Assembly: GCA_020441225.1 (NCBI GenBank)
Contig: JAGRMP010000146.1
Location: 9,599 to 15,677 of the forward strand
Length of the DNA stretch: 6,079 bases
DNA from: Maritimibacter sp.
GTDB taxonomy: Bacteria > Pseudomonadota > Alphaproteobacteria > Rhodobacterales > Rhodobacteraceae
Reading direction: 5' to 3'
A program made the position numbers and the translations under genes. The notes below the pieces were generated by a model that did no database searches, had not been told where the DNA came from, and was given only the letters and a program-made list of their open reading frames with translations. This document shows positions 1 through 5,990 of the stretch, piece by piece (within the stretch, counting starts at the first letter, position 1; every line of letters starts with the position of its first letter).

Positions 1-56
1 TCTTCAACAACCCGCAGTCGGAGCGCACCAAGCTGTTCCTCAGCCAGATCCTGTGA
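1..56 (+). CDS. C-terminal end of a polar amino acid ABC transporter ATP-binding protein (GlnQ/AapP/BztD type), partial
   Basis: Only the last 17 codons and the TGA stop (54-56) are inside the window; the rest lies to the left. The reading frame starting at base 3 gives FNNPQSERTKLFLSQIL. This matches the ending I know from the ATPase subunits of polar amino acid uptake systems (GlnQ, HisP, AapP, BztD), where a phenylalanine-x-N-P-x-S-E-R-T block is followed by FLSQIL at the very C-terminus. These cytoplasmic subunits hydrolyse ATP to drive import of glutamate, glutamine, aspartate or general L-amino acids through a two-permease complex. The substrate cannot be decided from this tail. No ATP-binding motif is visible because the gene is cut. 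It is convergent with the phosphatase gene that ends at 292. The family call rests on a short but characteristic peptide. Confidence 0.8.
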   Translation, partial: FNNPQSERTKLFLSQIL

Positions 57-291
57 TCCTGTTCACAGCCGGGCGCGGCCAGATCCCCTAAACAGGGTGT
101 CGGGGAACGGGTGCGCCCGTGACCGCGGGGCCGCGCGCGGGAGCGCCGCGGCCCGCGTCGGAACCTTGCGCTGACGTCTCTCCGGCTCCGACAGCCGCAC
201 GTCCTTCTGCCGCGGCAGGGGCATATCGGGGAGACGCCGGACCGGCCGGGGGCGCTGCCTCCGGCCGGTATCGTTCAGATCAGGCCGCAGT
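57..291. other. Convergent intergenic gap with GC-rich stem-loops, no gene seen
   Basis: This stretch separates the ends of two convergent genes. No frame carries a recognisable protein. It holds several inverted repeats: a 5-bp stem with a 4-nt loop at 107-120 (ACGGG/CCCGT), an 8-bp stem at 128-135/147-154 (GGGCCGCG/CGCGGCCC, 11-nt loop), and the strongest one at 241-269, listed separately. None is followed by a clear T-run on either strand. The region probably ends transcription of the ABC transporter operon on the plus strand and of the argB group on the minus strand. Confidence 0.6.
241..269. terminator. Strong stem-loop between convergent genes, candidate bidirectional terminator
   Basis: The arms ACCGGCCGG (241-249) and CCGGCCGGT (261-269) are perfect inverted repeats. 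The inner bases continue the pairing (250 with 260 as a G-T wobble, then 251-259, 252-258 and 253-257), leaving a 3-nt loop at 254-256. This makes a stem of about 13 bp, very stable for its size. It begins 22 bp beyond the stop of the minus-strand phosphatase gene and lies about 185 bp beyond the plus-strand ABC ATPase stop. There is no T-tract on either side, so a classical Rho-independent terminator is not proven. It could instead be a 3'-end-protecting hairpin or act with Rho. Confidence 0.5.
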
Positions 292-300
292 TCAGATCAG
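273..300. repeat. Short direct repeat overlapping the phosphatase stop codon
   Basis: GTTCAGATCAG occurs at 273-283 and again at 290-300, a 17-bp period. The second copy contains the TGA stop of the minus-strand phosphatase gene (292-294). It looks like a small local duplication of the gene's 3' end. No function is apparent. Confidence 0.6.
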
Positions 301-795
301 ATCTCGGGGGAAGGCGAGCGCGGTGACGGTCCCGGTATTCCACGCCACCCCGGACCAGTCCGGCGCGTCGAAATCGATCACCGCCGTCGCCCCGGTCGGG
401 TAGCGTTCGAACCGCGCGTCGCCCGGCAGCGCGGCGACCAGACCTTGCGCGAAATAGGCGATCCCCGGGTTATGCGCGATCAGCATCACGCTGGGCCCCT
501 CGGCCCCCTGCAGCGCCTGCATCAGCGTGTTGGGCTCGCCGTGGTAGAGCGCATCGATGAACCGCACCTCCGGGGCCGGGTCGAAGGCCTGCGAGACCAG
601 CGCCCAGGTCTGCCGCGTCCGAGTCGAGGTCGAGACCAGCGCCAGGTCGGGCACATAGCCCTGCGCCGCGAGCCAGGCGCCGATCGCTTCCGCCGATTTC
701 TCCCCGCGCTGGTTGAGCGGCCGGTCCTGGTCCTCCATCACCGGGGTCGCCCAGGACGACTTTGCGTGGCGGGTGAGGATCAGGCGCAGGGTCAT
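292..795 (-). CDS. SixA-like histidine phosphatase family protein
   Basis: This 167-residue cytoplasmic protein belongs to the histidine phosphatase (phosphoglycerate mutase-like) superfamily and is close in length to SixA, the phosphohistidine phosphatase. The N-terminal catalytic motif is LTRHAKSSW, with R9 and the phospho-accepting H10. RPLNQRG follows at 25-31, then STSTRTRQT (55-63) with the phosphate-pocket R59, YHGEP (84-88), and LIAHNPG with the second catalytic H108. All the expected pocket residues are present, so the enzyme should be active. The substrate, whether a phosphohistidine protein of the PTS or phosphorelay type or a small molecule, cannot be read from the sequence. The ATG start overlaps the stop of the preceding iron-sulfur gene by 4 bp (ATGA at 792-795) and there is no good Shine-Dalgarno sequence, which suggests translational coupling. 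It is the last gene of the argB group. Confidence 0.88.
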   Translation of the reverse strand: MTLRLILTRHAKSSWATPVMEDQDRPLNQRGEKSAEAIGAWLAAQGYVPDLALVSTSTRTRQTWALVSQAFDPAPEVRFIDALYHGEPNTLMQALQGAEGPSVMLIAHNPGIAYFAQGLVAALPGDARFERYPTGATAVIDFDAPDWSGVAWNTGTVTALAFPRDLI

Positions 796-1415
796 GTGGG
801 ATGAAACGCTCGCATGTGAAAGGCGGACTGGTCCGTGCTTCTAGCAAATCTAGCGCTAACGGGGCAAGCGCGACGGACCGCGCAGCCCTCCGCCAGGCAG
901 GCGGCGCCCTCCGGCCGGTCGAGCCAGGCATGACAGCGCGCGGTGTCGTAGCCCGCCGGGGTGAGCGCGCCCGCGGGGCAGGCGGTGCGGCAGGGCTGTG
1001 CGTCACAGCGTGCGCAGGGGGTGTCGCCGGTCTCGCGCGGCACCCGCCCCGGCAGCCGGACTGCGCCCCGAAACGAGCACCACAGCCCCTGGTCGGCGTG
1101 ACACAACAGCCCGACCGGCGAAGCCCAGGCCCGCCCGGAGGCGAGCGCCCAGGCGATGAACGGCGGGTAGGGCGGCCCATCGGAGGGGAACAGGGCCGTG
1201 CCGCCCCAGGCGAGCGCCAGCGCACCGATCGCCCGCTTCGACCAGCGGTCGAGCGGGTCCGGCGCGCCGTCGGCGTATTCGTCGGACGCGGTGAAGGCCG
1301 GCCAGAAGCCGTCGCCGGGGCCGAGCAGCACCACGCTTTCGCCGCCCTCGTGGACCACGCCGAGCAGCGCGAGATGGACCGTGGCCGGATCCGGTGTGAG
1401 CGCCGGGCCTGTCAC
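792..1415 (-). CDS. Small iron-sulfur (ferredoxin-like) protein with distant resemblance to epoxyqueuosine reductase
   Basis: This 207-residue protein has a cysteine-rich C-terminal half. Cysteines at 134, 137, 142 and 146 (CX2CX4CX3CP) and at 161, 173, 178 and 184 (the last followed by P) could hold two 4Fe-4S clusters. Before them, around 99-120, comes a block with SPVGLLCH, then GLW and FRG. It recalls the LLxHxxxGxW segment ahead of the Fe-S domain in QueG, the cobalamin-dependent epoxyqueuosine reductase. The protein is much shorter than QueG (about 350-380 residues) and lacks the C-terminal HEAT-like repeats of QueG, so I do not call it QueG. It has no signal peptide or membrane segment. 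The GTG start at 1415 sits 1 nt after the argB stop with no clear Shine-Dalgarno, so translation is probably coupled to argB. The end overlaps the phosphatase start by 4 bp. Electron transfer or a reductive reaction is an inference; the substrate is unknown. Confidence 0.78.
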   Translation of the reverse strand: MTGPALTPDPATVHLALLGVVHEGGESVVLLGPGDGFWPAFTASDEYADGAPDPLDRWSKRAIGALALAWGGTALFPSDGPPYPPFIAWALASGRAWASPVGLLCHADQGLWCSFRGAVRLPGRVPRETGDTPCARCDAQPCRTACPAGALTPAGYDTARCHAWLDRPEGAACLAEGCAVRRACPVSARFARSTDQSAFHMRAFHPT

Positions 1416-1416
1416 C

Positions 1417-2280
1417 TCAGCCCGAGCGGATCAGCGAGCCCGCGCCATGGGCGGTGAACAGCTCGAGCAGGCAGGCATTGGGCACCCGCCCGTCGAGGAT
1501 GACCACCGCGCGCACCCCGTTCTCGACCGCGTGCACCGCGGTCTCGGTCTTGGGGATCATCCCGCCCGCGATGGTGCCGTCCGCGGTCATCTCGCGCACC
1601 TGGTGGGCGACAAGCTCGGTCACCACCGCGCCGGAGGCATCCTTCACGCCGGTGACGTCCGTGAGCAGCAAGAGCCGGTCGGCGAGCAGCGCTTCCGCCA
1701 CGGCGCCCGCGGCCGTATCGCCGTTGACGTTGAAGGTCTCGCCATCGACCCCCATCCCGATCGGCGCAATGACCGGGATGATCTCGGCCTCGAACAGCTT
1801 GCGCAGCACCGTCGGGTCGACATGGGCGGGCGTGCCGACCAACCCGAGCGCCGGATCGGTGGGCGTGCAGACCATCAGCCGGGCATCCTTGCCGGTGAGT
1901 CCCACAGCGCGGCCGCCCGCCTCGCTGATCGCCTGGACGATGCGTTTGTTGACCCGGCCGGCCAGCACCATCTCGACCACTTCCATCGTCGCTTCGTCGG
2001 TAACGCGCTTGCCGTTCACCCAGTCGCTCTCGACGCCGAGACGCTTCAGCATCTCGTTGATCATCGGCCCGCCGCCATGGACCACGACCGGGTTCACGCC
2101 GACCTGGCGCATCAGCACGATGTCGCGGGCGAAGCTGGCCATCTCGTCCTGATTGCCCATCGCGTTGCCGCCGAATTTCACCACCACCGTGGCGCCTTCG
2201 TAGCGTTGCAGATAGGGCAGCGCTTCGTTGAGGGTGCGGGCAGTGGCGATCCAGTCTCTGTTCATGGTCTGCTTTCTCAT
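1417..2280 (-). CDS. argB: N-acetylglutamate kinase
   Basis: ArgB phosphorylates N-acetyl-L-glutamate with ATP, the second step of arginine biosynthesis, in the cytoplasm. The 287-residue protein has the amino acid kinase fold throughout. It shows [10 protein letters not shown] with K35, the glycine-rich substrate loop HGGGP (68-72), NGKRVTDE with R92, [10 protein letters not shown] (183-192) contacting ligands, and [10 protein letters not shown] with K244. A helical N-terminal extension of about 25 residues precedes the first strand. In known NAG kinases this helix builds the arginine-inhibited hexamer, so feedback inhibition by arginine is likely (inference). The ATG at 2280 is chosen because AGGAG lies 6 nt upstream; an in-frame ATG at codon 6 (MNRDW) is an alternative start. 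The gene follows engB after a 176-bp gap with its own candidate promoter, and runs with a 1-nt gap into the iron-sulfur gene. Confidence 0.97.
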   Translation of the reverse strand: MRKQTMNRDWIATARTLNEALPYLQRYEGATVVVKFGGNAMGNQDEMASFARDIVLMRQVGVNPVVVHGGGPMINEMLKRLGVESDWVNGKRVTDEATMEVVEMVLAGRVNKRIVQAISEAGGRAVGLTGKDARLMVCTPTDPALGLVGTPAHVDPTVLRKLFEAEIIPVIAPIGMGVDGETFNVNGDTAAGAVAEALLADRLLLLTDVTGVKDASGAVVTELVAHQVREMTADGTIAGGMIPKTETAVHAVENGVRAVVILDGRVPNACLLELFTAHGAGSLIRSG

Positions 2281-2286
2281 CCGGTT

Positions 2287-2291
2287 CTCCT
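2287..2291 (-). promoter_or_regulatory. Shine-Dalgarno sequence of argB
   Basis: On the minus strand AGGAG is followed by a 6-nt spacer (AACCGG) and then ATG at 2280. It is the clearest ribosome binding site in the window and decides the start of argB over the internal ATG five codons later. Confidence 0.8.
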
Positions 2292-2308
2292 GGGAGGGCG
2301 CCGGGTAG

Positions 2309-2337
2309 ATTTAGCGCTTTCGGGAAGGTGCTGCCAA
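2309..2337 (-). promoter_or_regulatory. Candidate sigma-70-type promoter for argB
   Basis: On the minus strand a -35-like TTGGCA (2332-2337, five of six consensus bases) is followed by a 17-nt spacer and a -10-like CTAAAT (2309-2314). A start about 7 nt further on would give a leader of roughly 20-25 nt that contains the Shine-Dalgarno sequence. The -10 match is only moderate. Support comes from position: this is the one sizeable gap between the minus-strand genes, and it lies directly upstream of argB. Confidence 0.45.
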
Positions 2338-2350
2338 GAGCGCGTGCGTC

Positions 2351-2401
2351 AAGGCCGCCGGCCTTTCTTCGCATCCCGGTCGCCGTGCGGCGCGGCACGG
2401 C
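2351..2401. other. Two small hairpins in the engB-argB gap
   Basis: A 7-bp perfect stem lies at 2382-2388/2395-2401 (GCCGTGC/GCACGGC, 6-nt loop). A 6-bp stem with a 3-nt loop lies at 2351-2356/2360-2365 (AAGGCC/GGCCTT). They come 56-106 nt after the engB stop and upstream of the argB promoter candidate. They could terminate or attenuate yidC-MOSC-engB transcription. On the minus strand neither is followed by a T-run, so termination is only suggested by position. Confidence 0.35.
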
Positions 2402-2456
2402 CGGCGATGCGATCGCGAGAGCGGTTCGAGAGCCCGCGCGCCAGGTGCCGCAGCGG

Positions 2457-3113
2457 CTATTCCAGCGTCGCGATCACCGCGCGCAGCGTCTCGATGCCCT
2501 GGCCCTTTTCCGACGAGGTCACGACCAGCTCGGGAAAGGCTGCGGGGTGTTTCGCGAGCGCGGCGCGCACCTGGGCCAGCACCTTGTCGCGGTCCTTTTC
2601 CTTGACCTTGTCGGCCTTGGTCAGCACCGCCTGGAAGGTGACGGCGGCCTTGTCGAGCAGCGTCATGATCTCTTCGTCCACCGCCTTCACCCCGTGCCGG
2701 CTGTCGATCAGCACGAAGGCACGGCGCAGCGTCGCCCGGCCGGCGAGATAGGCCTTGAGCAGGCGTTGCCACTCTTCGACCACCTTCACCGGCGCATTGG
2801 CATAGCCATAGCCCGGCAGATCGACCAGGAACGGTCCGGTCTCGGTGGTGAAAAAGTTGATCTCCTGCGTGCGGCCGGGCGTGTTCGACGCCCGCGCCAG
2901 GCCCTTGCGGCCGGTGAGCGCGTTGATGAGGGACGATTTCCCCACGTTCGAGCGGCCCGCAAAGCAGACCTCGGGCCGGTCGGCGGGCGGCAGCCCGTCC
3001 ATCGCCACCACGCCCTTGAGAAATTCGGTGGGCCCCGCGAACATCAGCCGCCCCGCCTCGCGCGCCGTCTCGGACGGCGGCTCGGCGACGGGGAAGGGCA
3101 GGGATGCGGTCAT
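2457..3113 (-). CDS. engB: Ribosome biogenesis GTP-binding protein EngB (YihA/YsxC)
   Basis: EngB is a small TRAFAC GTPase needed for late assembly of the large ribosomal subunit and, in bacteria studied, for normal growth. The 218-residue protein shows every G motif in order: G1 GRSNVGKSS (53-61), G2 in SNTPGRTQ (77-83, with T78), G3 DLPGYGYA (98-105), G4 TKAD (165-168) and G5 near TSSEKG (199-204). The TPGRTQ and DLPGYGYA signatures are specific to this family. The length fits EngB, which is usually about 195-220 residues, here with a short variable N-terminus. The frame stays open far upstream, but the start at 3113 is preferred: it has GAGG 7 nt upstream and overlaps the MOSC gene stop by 4 bp (ATGA), and homology begins after it. 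Coupled translation with the MOSC gene is likely. Confidence 0.96.
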   Translation of the reverse strand: MTASLPFPVAEPPSETAREAGRLMFAGPTEFLKGVVAMDGLPPADRPEVCFAGRSNVGKSSLINALTGRKGLARASNTPGRTQEINFFTTETGPFLVDLPGYGYANAPVKVVEEWQRLLKAYLAGRATLRRAFVLIDSRHGVKAVDEEIMTLLDKAAVTFQAVLTKADKVKEKDRDKVLAQVRAALAKHPAAFPELVVTSSEKGQGIETLRAVIATLE

Positions 3114-3871
3114 CCGATGACCTCGACCCGGTCGGCCTGGTTGATGTCGCCGGTTCTGGTCACCACGGCATAGACGCCGAATTCCTTGTGCCCCCAGCCC
3201 TCCTGGAGCGTGCCGAGCGTGTCGGTGTCGCGTTCGCCGGTCGCGACCGAGGTCGAGGTTGCGACGCAGCGGACGATGTTTTCCCGCACCTCGAGCTCGG
3301 CCAGTCCGACCCGGATGCGCTTGCCGACCCAGTCCCGCTCGGCCCAGGCGTCGAGCCCGTCGAGGATGAGATTGGCGCGCCAGCGGCCGGGCGAGATCCG
3401 CCGGCCGAGCCGGTTCTCGACCGCGCGGTGCGAATTGAGGTTGATGAGTGCGATCGACGGAAAATCGGTGTCGGTCATGCCGCGCAGCCCGTTGCGCACG
3501 ACGTTGGCCGGCAGCGCGCGGTTGCTTGCGCTGATCGGCATGATCCACTGGATGAGATCGGCGCCGTCTTCGGGCTTGTCCGGGTCGATGGTCAGGTCCT
3601 GCAACTCGGGATGCGACAGCGTCACCGTGCCGTAGGCCAGGTTGCAGCGCGCGGAGATCGCCTGCATCTTGGGCGATTTCGCCACCCGGGCGAAATTGGC
3701 GCAGGCGACCCAGTCGGGATGCTCCGGGTCGTACTTGCTGGCCTCATGGGCGATCGCCCAGCGGCGGTCCCAGGGCAGGGTCCGGTTTTCGGTGAGCAGC
3801 ACCCGCGTCAGCGTCTCCCGTCCGCAGGACTTGATCGGGTGGCGCCAGATTTCCGCGAGATAGGCGCTCAT
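3110..3871 (-). CDS. MOSC domain-containing protein (YcbX/mARC-like)
   Basis: This 253-residue protein has the two-part layout of MOSC proteins. An N-terminal MOSC beta-barrel segment begins with IWRHPIKSCGRE (8-19). The MOSC domain follows, with GRWRANLILDG (162-172) and the signature RCVATSTSVATGERD (201-215), whose C202 is the expected molybdenum ligand. Characterised relatives (mARC, YcbX, YiiM) bind molybdenum cofactor and reduce N-hydroxylated compounds, or are thought to carry sulfur. Which of these applies here is inference. There is no C-terminal 2Fe-2S ferredoxin domain, unlike YcbX, so any reductase activity would need a separate electron donor. No signal peptide is seen, so it is probably cytoplasmic. 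The ATG overlaps the yidC stop by 4 bp and the stop overlaps the engB start by 4 bp, so it sits locked between two essential-type genes. Confidence 0.92.
   Translation of the reverse strand: MSAYLAEIWRHPIKSCGRETLTRVLLTENRTLPWDRRWAIAHEASKYDPEHPDWVACANFARVAKSPKMQAISARCNLAYGTVTLSHPELQDLTIDPDKPEDGADLIQWIMPISASNRALPANVVRNGLRGMTDTDFPSIALINLNSHRAVENRLGRRISPGRWRANLILDGLDAWAERDWVGKRIRVGLAELEVRENIVRCVATSTSVATGERDTDTLGTLQEGWGHKEFGVYAVVTRTGDINQADRVEVIG
3121..3124 (-). promoter_or_regulatory. Shine-Dalgarno sequence of engB
   Basis: GAGG on the minus strand lies 7 nt before the ATG at 3113, inside the last codons of the MOSC gene. It fixes the engB start at the 4-bp overlap rather than further upstream in the long open frame. 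Confidence 0.6.
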
Positions 3872-5727
3872 TTCTTTTTCCCGTCTCCCTTGGCCTCGGC
3901 CTTGGCTTCAGTGTCCGGCTTCTTCTTGAAGGCCGAGAAGATGTTGCCGAACAGATCGGGCCGGTGCCCGTGGCGCCACATGATGGTGTATTGCTGGACA
4001 AAGGTCAGGATGTTGTTCGAGATCCAGTAGAGCACGAGCCCGCTGGCGAACCGGCCGAGCATGAACATGAACACCCAGGGCATCCAGGCCATGATCTGCG
4101 CCTGGGTCTTGTCGGTTGCGGGCGGGTTGAGCTTCTGCTGCAGCCACATCGAGATCCCGAGCAGGATCGGCAGCGCGCCGAGCGAGAAGAAGTGGAACCA
4201 GTTGGTCGGCCCCGGCGCGTCGAACGGCAGCGCCCCGAACAGGTTGAGCACCGAAGACGGATCGGGGGCCGAGAGGTCCTTGATCCAGCCGATCCAGGGC
4301 TGGTGGCGCAACTCAAGCGTGACGAAGATCACCTTGTAGAGCGAGAACCAGATCGGGATCTGCAAAAAGATCGGCAGACAGCCCGAGGCGGGGTTCACCT
4401 TCTCGCGCTTGTAGAGCTCCATGATCTCGACCTGCTGCTTCTGCTTGTCGTCGCCGGCGCGTTCGCGGATCTTTTCCATCTCCGGCTGCAGCTCGCGCAT
4501 CCGCGCCATCGAGACGTAGGATTTGTACGCGAGCGGGAACAGGATGGTCTTGATCACCAGCGTCAGGCCGATGATCGACCAACCCATGTTGCCGATCAGC
4601 GCGTGCAGGTTGTGCAGGAGCCAGAACATCGGCTTGGTGATGAAGAAGAACATCCCCCAGTCGATCGAATCGATGAACTTGAACACCCCGCCGTCGCGTT
4701 CGTAATTGCGGATGGTCTCCCATTCCTTGGCGCCCGCGAACAGCCGGGTGGTGGTCGAGGCCGAGGCGCCGGGCGCCACTTCGACGGTCGCCTGTTTCAT
4801 CCAGGCGGCATAGCGGTCGGAGGCCTCGTCATAGGTATGCACCGCCTCGGCGCTGGTGCCCTCTTCGGGGATCAGCACCGACATCCAGTAATGGTCGGTC
4901 ATGCCCACCCAGCCGGTGCCGTCGAGCTCGAACACCTGCGCATGCGCGCCCCAGCCGGGGGCGGCTTCGAGGTCGACCATCTTCTTGTACTTGGTTTCAT
5001 GCAGTTCGGTCGCGGTCTGGGCGATCGGGCCTTCCTGCAGGATGTAGAACCCGGTCAGGTCCTCGGGCGTGCCGTGGCGCGAGATCACGCCGTAGGGCGC
5101 GAGGCGCTGGGCGCTGTCGGAGCCGTTCTCGACCGATTGCGTCACCGTGAACATGTACTTGTCGTCGACCGCGATGGTGCGGCGGAAGGTCATGCCCTTG
5201 GCGTTGGTCCAGGCCAGGGTCACCGGCGTGTCGGGGGTGAGGGTCTCGCCCTCTTCGAGCGTCCATTCGGTGAGCGCGCCGGGCACGTCGTCGTTTTCCA
5301 GTTCGCCCCCCGGGGCCCAGCCGTAGAGCGCGTAATAGGCATGGTCGTCGCCCGCGGGCTTGAGCAGGGTGACGGTGGAGGCGCCGGGCGCGAGGCTCTC
5401 GCGGTACTGGCGCAGGTGCAGATCGTCGATCCGCCCGCCGACCAGCGCAATCGTGCCGGTGAGGTCGGGGGTTTCGATGGCGATCCGCTCGCTCTCGGCG
5501 AGTTCCTGCGAGATCGCCGGGGCTGGGGTCGCGGCAACGTCGCCCGCGCCTGCGTCCGGGGTGGCGACCGGCGGGGTCACCGCGCCGTCCGCGCCCACGG
5601 TCTGTTCCGCGGCCGGCCCGGCCGCATCCACGACCGGTTCCGCGGGCGGGAAGATCAGGTACCAACCGGTGATCACGAGAAAGCTCAGGACGAGCGCAAT
5701 CACGGTATTCGACGTCTGGTTGTTCAT
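3868..5727 (-). CDS. yidC: Membrane protein insertase YidC
   Basis: YidC inserts and folds inner-membrane proteins, alone or with SecYEG. The 619-residue protein has the Gram-negative layout. An N-terminal membrane helix (about 8-27) is followed by an Ala/Pro-rich linker (about 28-75) and a large periplasmic beta domain (about 80-345). The conserved insertase core follows, with membrane segments around 380-402, 450-472, 511-530 and 547-580. Family motifs include GWSIIGLTLVIKTILFPL (382-399), NPASGCLPIFLQIPIW (445-460) and LYWISNNILTFVQQY (566-580). The conserved positive residue of the hydrophilic groove, arginine in E. coli, appears as K393, which I believe is common in alphaproteobacteria. 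The tail is lysine-rich, as expected for ribosome contact. The ATG at 5727 directly precedes the N-terminal helix; the Shine-Dalgarno sequence is weak (CAGGG, about 8 nt upstream). The stop overlaps the MOSC gene start by 4 bp. Confidence 0.98.
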   Translation of the reverse strand: MNNQTSNTVIALVLSFLVITGWYLIFPPAEPVVDAAGPAAEQTVGADGAVTPPVATPDAGAGDVAATPAPAISQELAESERIAIETPDLTGTIALVGGRIDDLHLRQYRESLAPGASTVTLLKPAGDDHAYYALYGWAPGGELENDDVPGALTEWTLEEGETLTPDTPVTLAWTNAKGMTFRRTIAVDDKYMFTVTQSVENGSDSAQRLAPYGVISRHGTPEDLTGFYILQEGPIAQTATELHETKYKKMVDLEAAPGWGAHAQVFELDGTGWVGMTDHYWMSVLIPEEGTSAEAVHTYDEASDRYAAWMKQATVEVAPGASASTTTRLFAGAKEWETIRNYERDGGVFKFIDSIDWGMFFFITKPMFWLLHNLHALIGNMGWSIIGLTLVIKTILFPLAYKSYVSMARMRELQPEMEKIRERAGDDKQKQQVEIMELYKREKVNPASGCLPIFLQIPIWFSLYKVIFVTLELRHQPWIGWIKDLSAPDPSSVLNLFGALPFDAPGPTNWFHFFSLGALPILLGISMWLQQKLNPPATDKTQAQIMAWMPWVFMFMLGRFASGLVLYWISNNILTFVQQYTIMWRHGHRPDLFGNIFSAFKKKPDTEAKAEAKGDGKKK

Positions 5728-5765
5728 GTCTCAGCCCTGGTCGCTGGTCGTTTCCGGTGAGGGAG

Positions 5766-5794
5766 GTTCAACAGGGGAGGGCCAGAAAGGTCAA
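5766..5794 (-). promoter_or_regulatory. Candidate promoter directly upstream of yidC
   Basis: On the minus strand TTGACC (5789-5794), preceded by C to give the CTTGAC form often seen in alphaproteobacteria, is followed by a 17-nt spacer and TTGAAC (5766-5771). The -35 is strong and the -10 weak. A start near 5759 would give a leader of about 30 nt before the yidC ATG. The local base composition is less GC-rich than the surroundings, which fits a promoter. Confidence 0.4.
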
Positions 5795-5961
5795 GCGGTT
5801 TTCCCTTGATCGTTGGGGAATGGAGCCTGACAGAAGCGCGCGGTCGGCGGTGGTTCGGCGCCGGTCCGGGTCGATGCGCGCGGGCGGCCGCCCGGGGCGT
5901 CGATGGCCGCCGACGGTGCCCGGGCCCGTCGAGGCGGTCGGCCCGGAAGGGGGGTGTGATC

Positions 5962-5990
5962 GTTACAAGCGACGGCGGTGTCTGGTGCAA
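5962..5990 (-). promoter_or_regulatory. Second candidate promoter, distal to yidC
   Basis: On the minus strand TTGCAC (5985-5990), a 17-nt spacer and TGTAAC (5962-5967, four of six -10 consensus bases) form a plausible promoter. Transcription from it would give a GC-rich leader of about 230 nt before yidC that includes the 14-bp palindrome at 5881-5894, or a short separate RNA. The -35 match is weak. Confidence 0.3.

Noticed and set aside
119..403. A small plus-strand frame across the intergenic gap and the phosphatase 3' end
   Set aside because: It is Ala/Pro/Arg-rich, overlaps the phosphatase gene antisense, and crosses the strong hairpin at 241-269.
1412..2398. A 328-codon minus-strand frame overlapping argB in another frame
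   Set aside because: argB motifs are complete in their own frame. This product is Arg/Gly-rich and has no recognisable domain.
1198..2751. A long plus-strand open frame (517 codons) antisense to argB and engB
   Set aside because: It lies opposite well-supported genes, has His/Arg/Asp-rich low-complexity composition typical of antisense frames in high-GC DNA, and shows no protein motifs.
2457..3548. Extended 363-codon version of engB starting inside the MOSC gene
   Set aside because: The extra N-terminal part is a shadow of the MOSC coding sequence. Family similarity, the Shine-Dalgarno sequence and the ATGA overlap place the start at 3113.
4500..4600. Lysine instead of arginine at the conserved groove position of YidC (K393)
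   Set aside because: I noted it as a possible defect, but the charge is kept and I believe lysine at this position is common in alphaproteobacterial YidC, so it is not an anomaly.
3964..5760. A long plus-strand open frame (598 codons) antisense to yidC
   Set aside because: yidC on the other strand is unmistakable. The antisense product is Arg/Gly/His/Glu-rich without domains, a side effect of codon bias.
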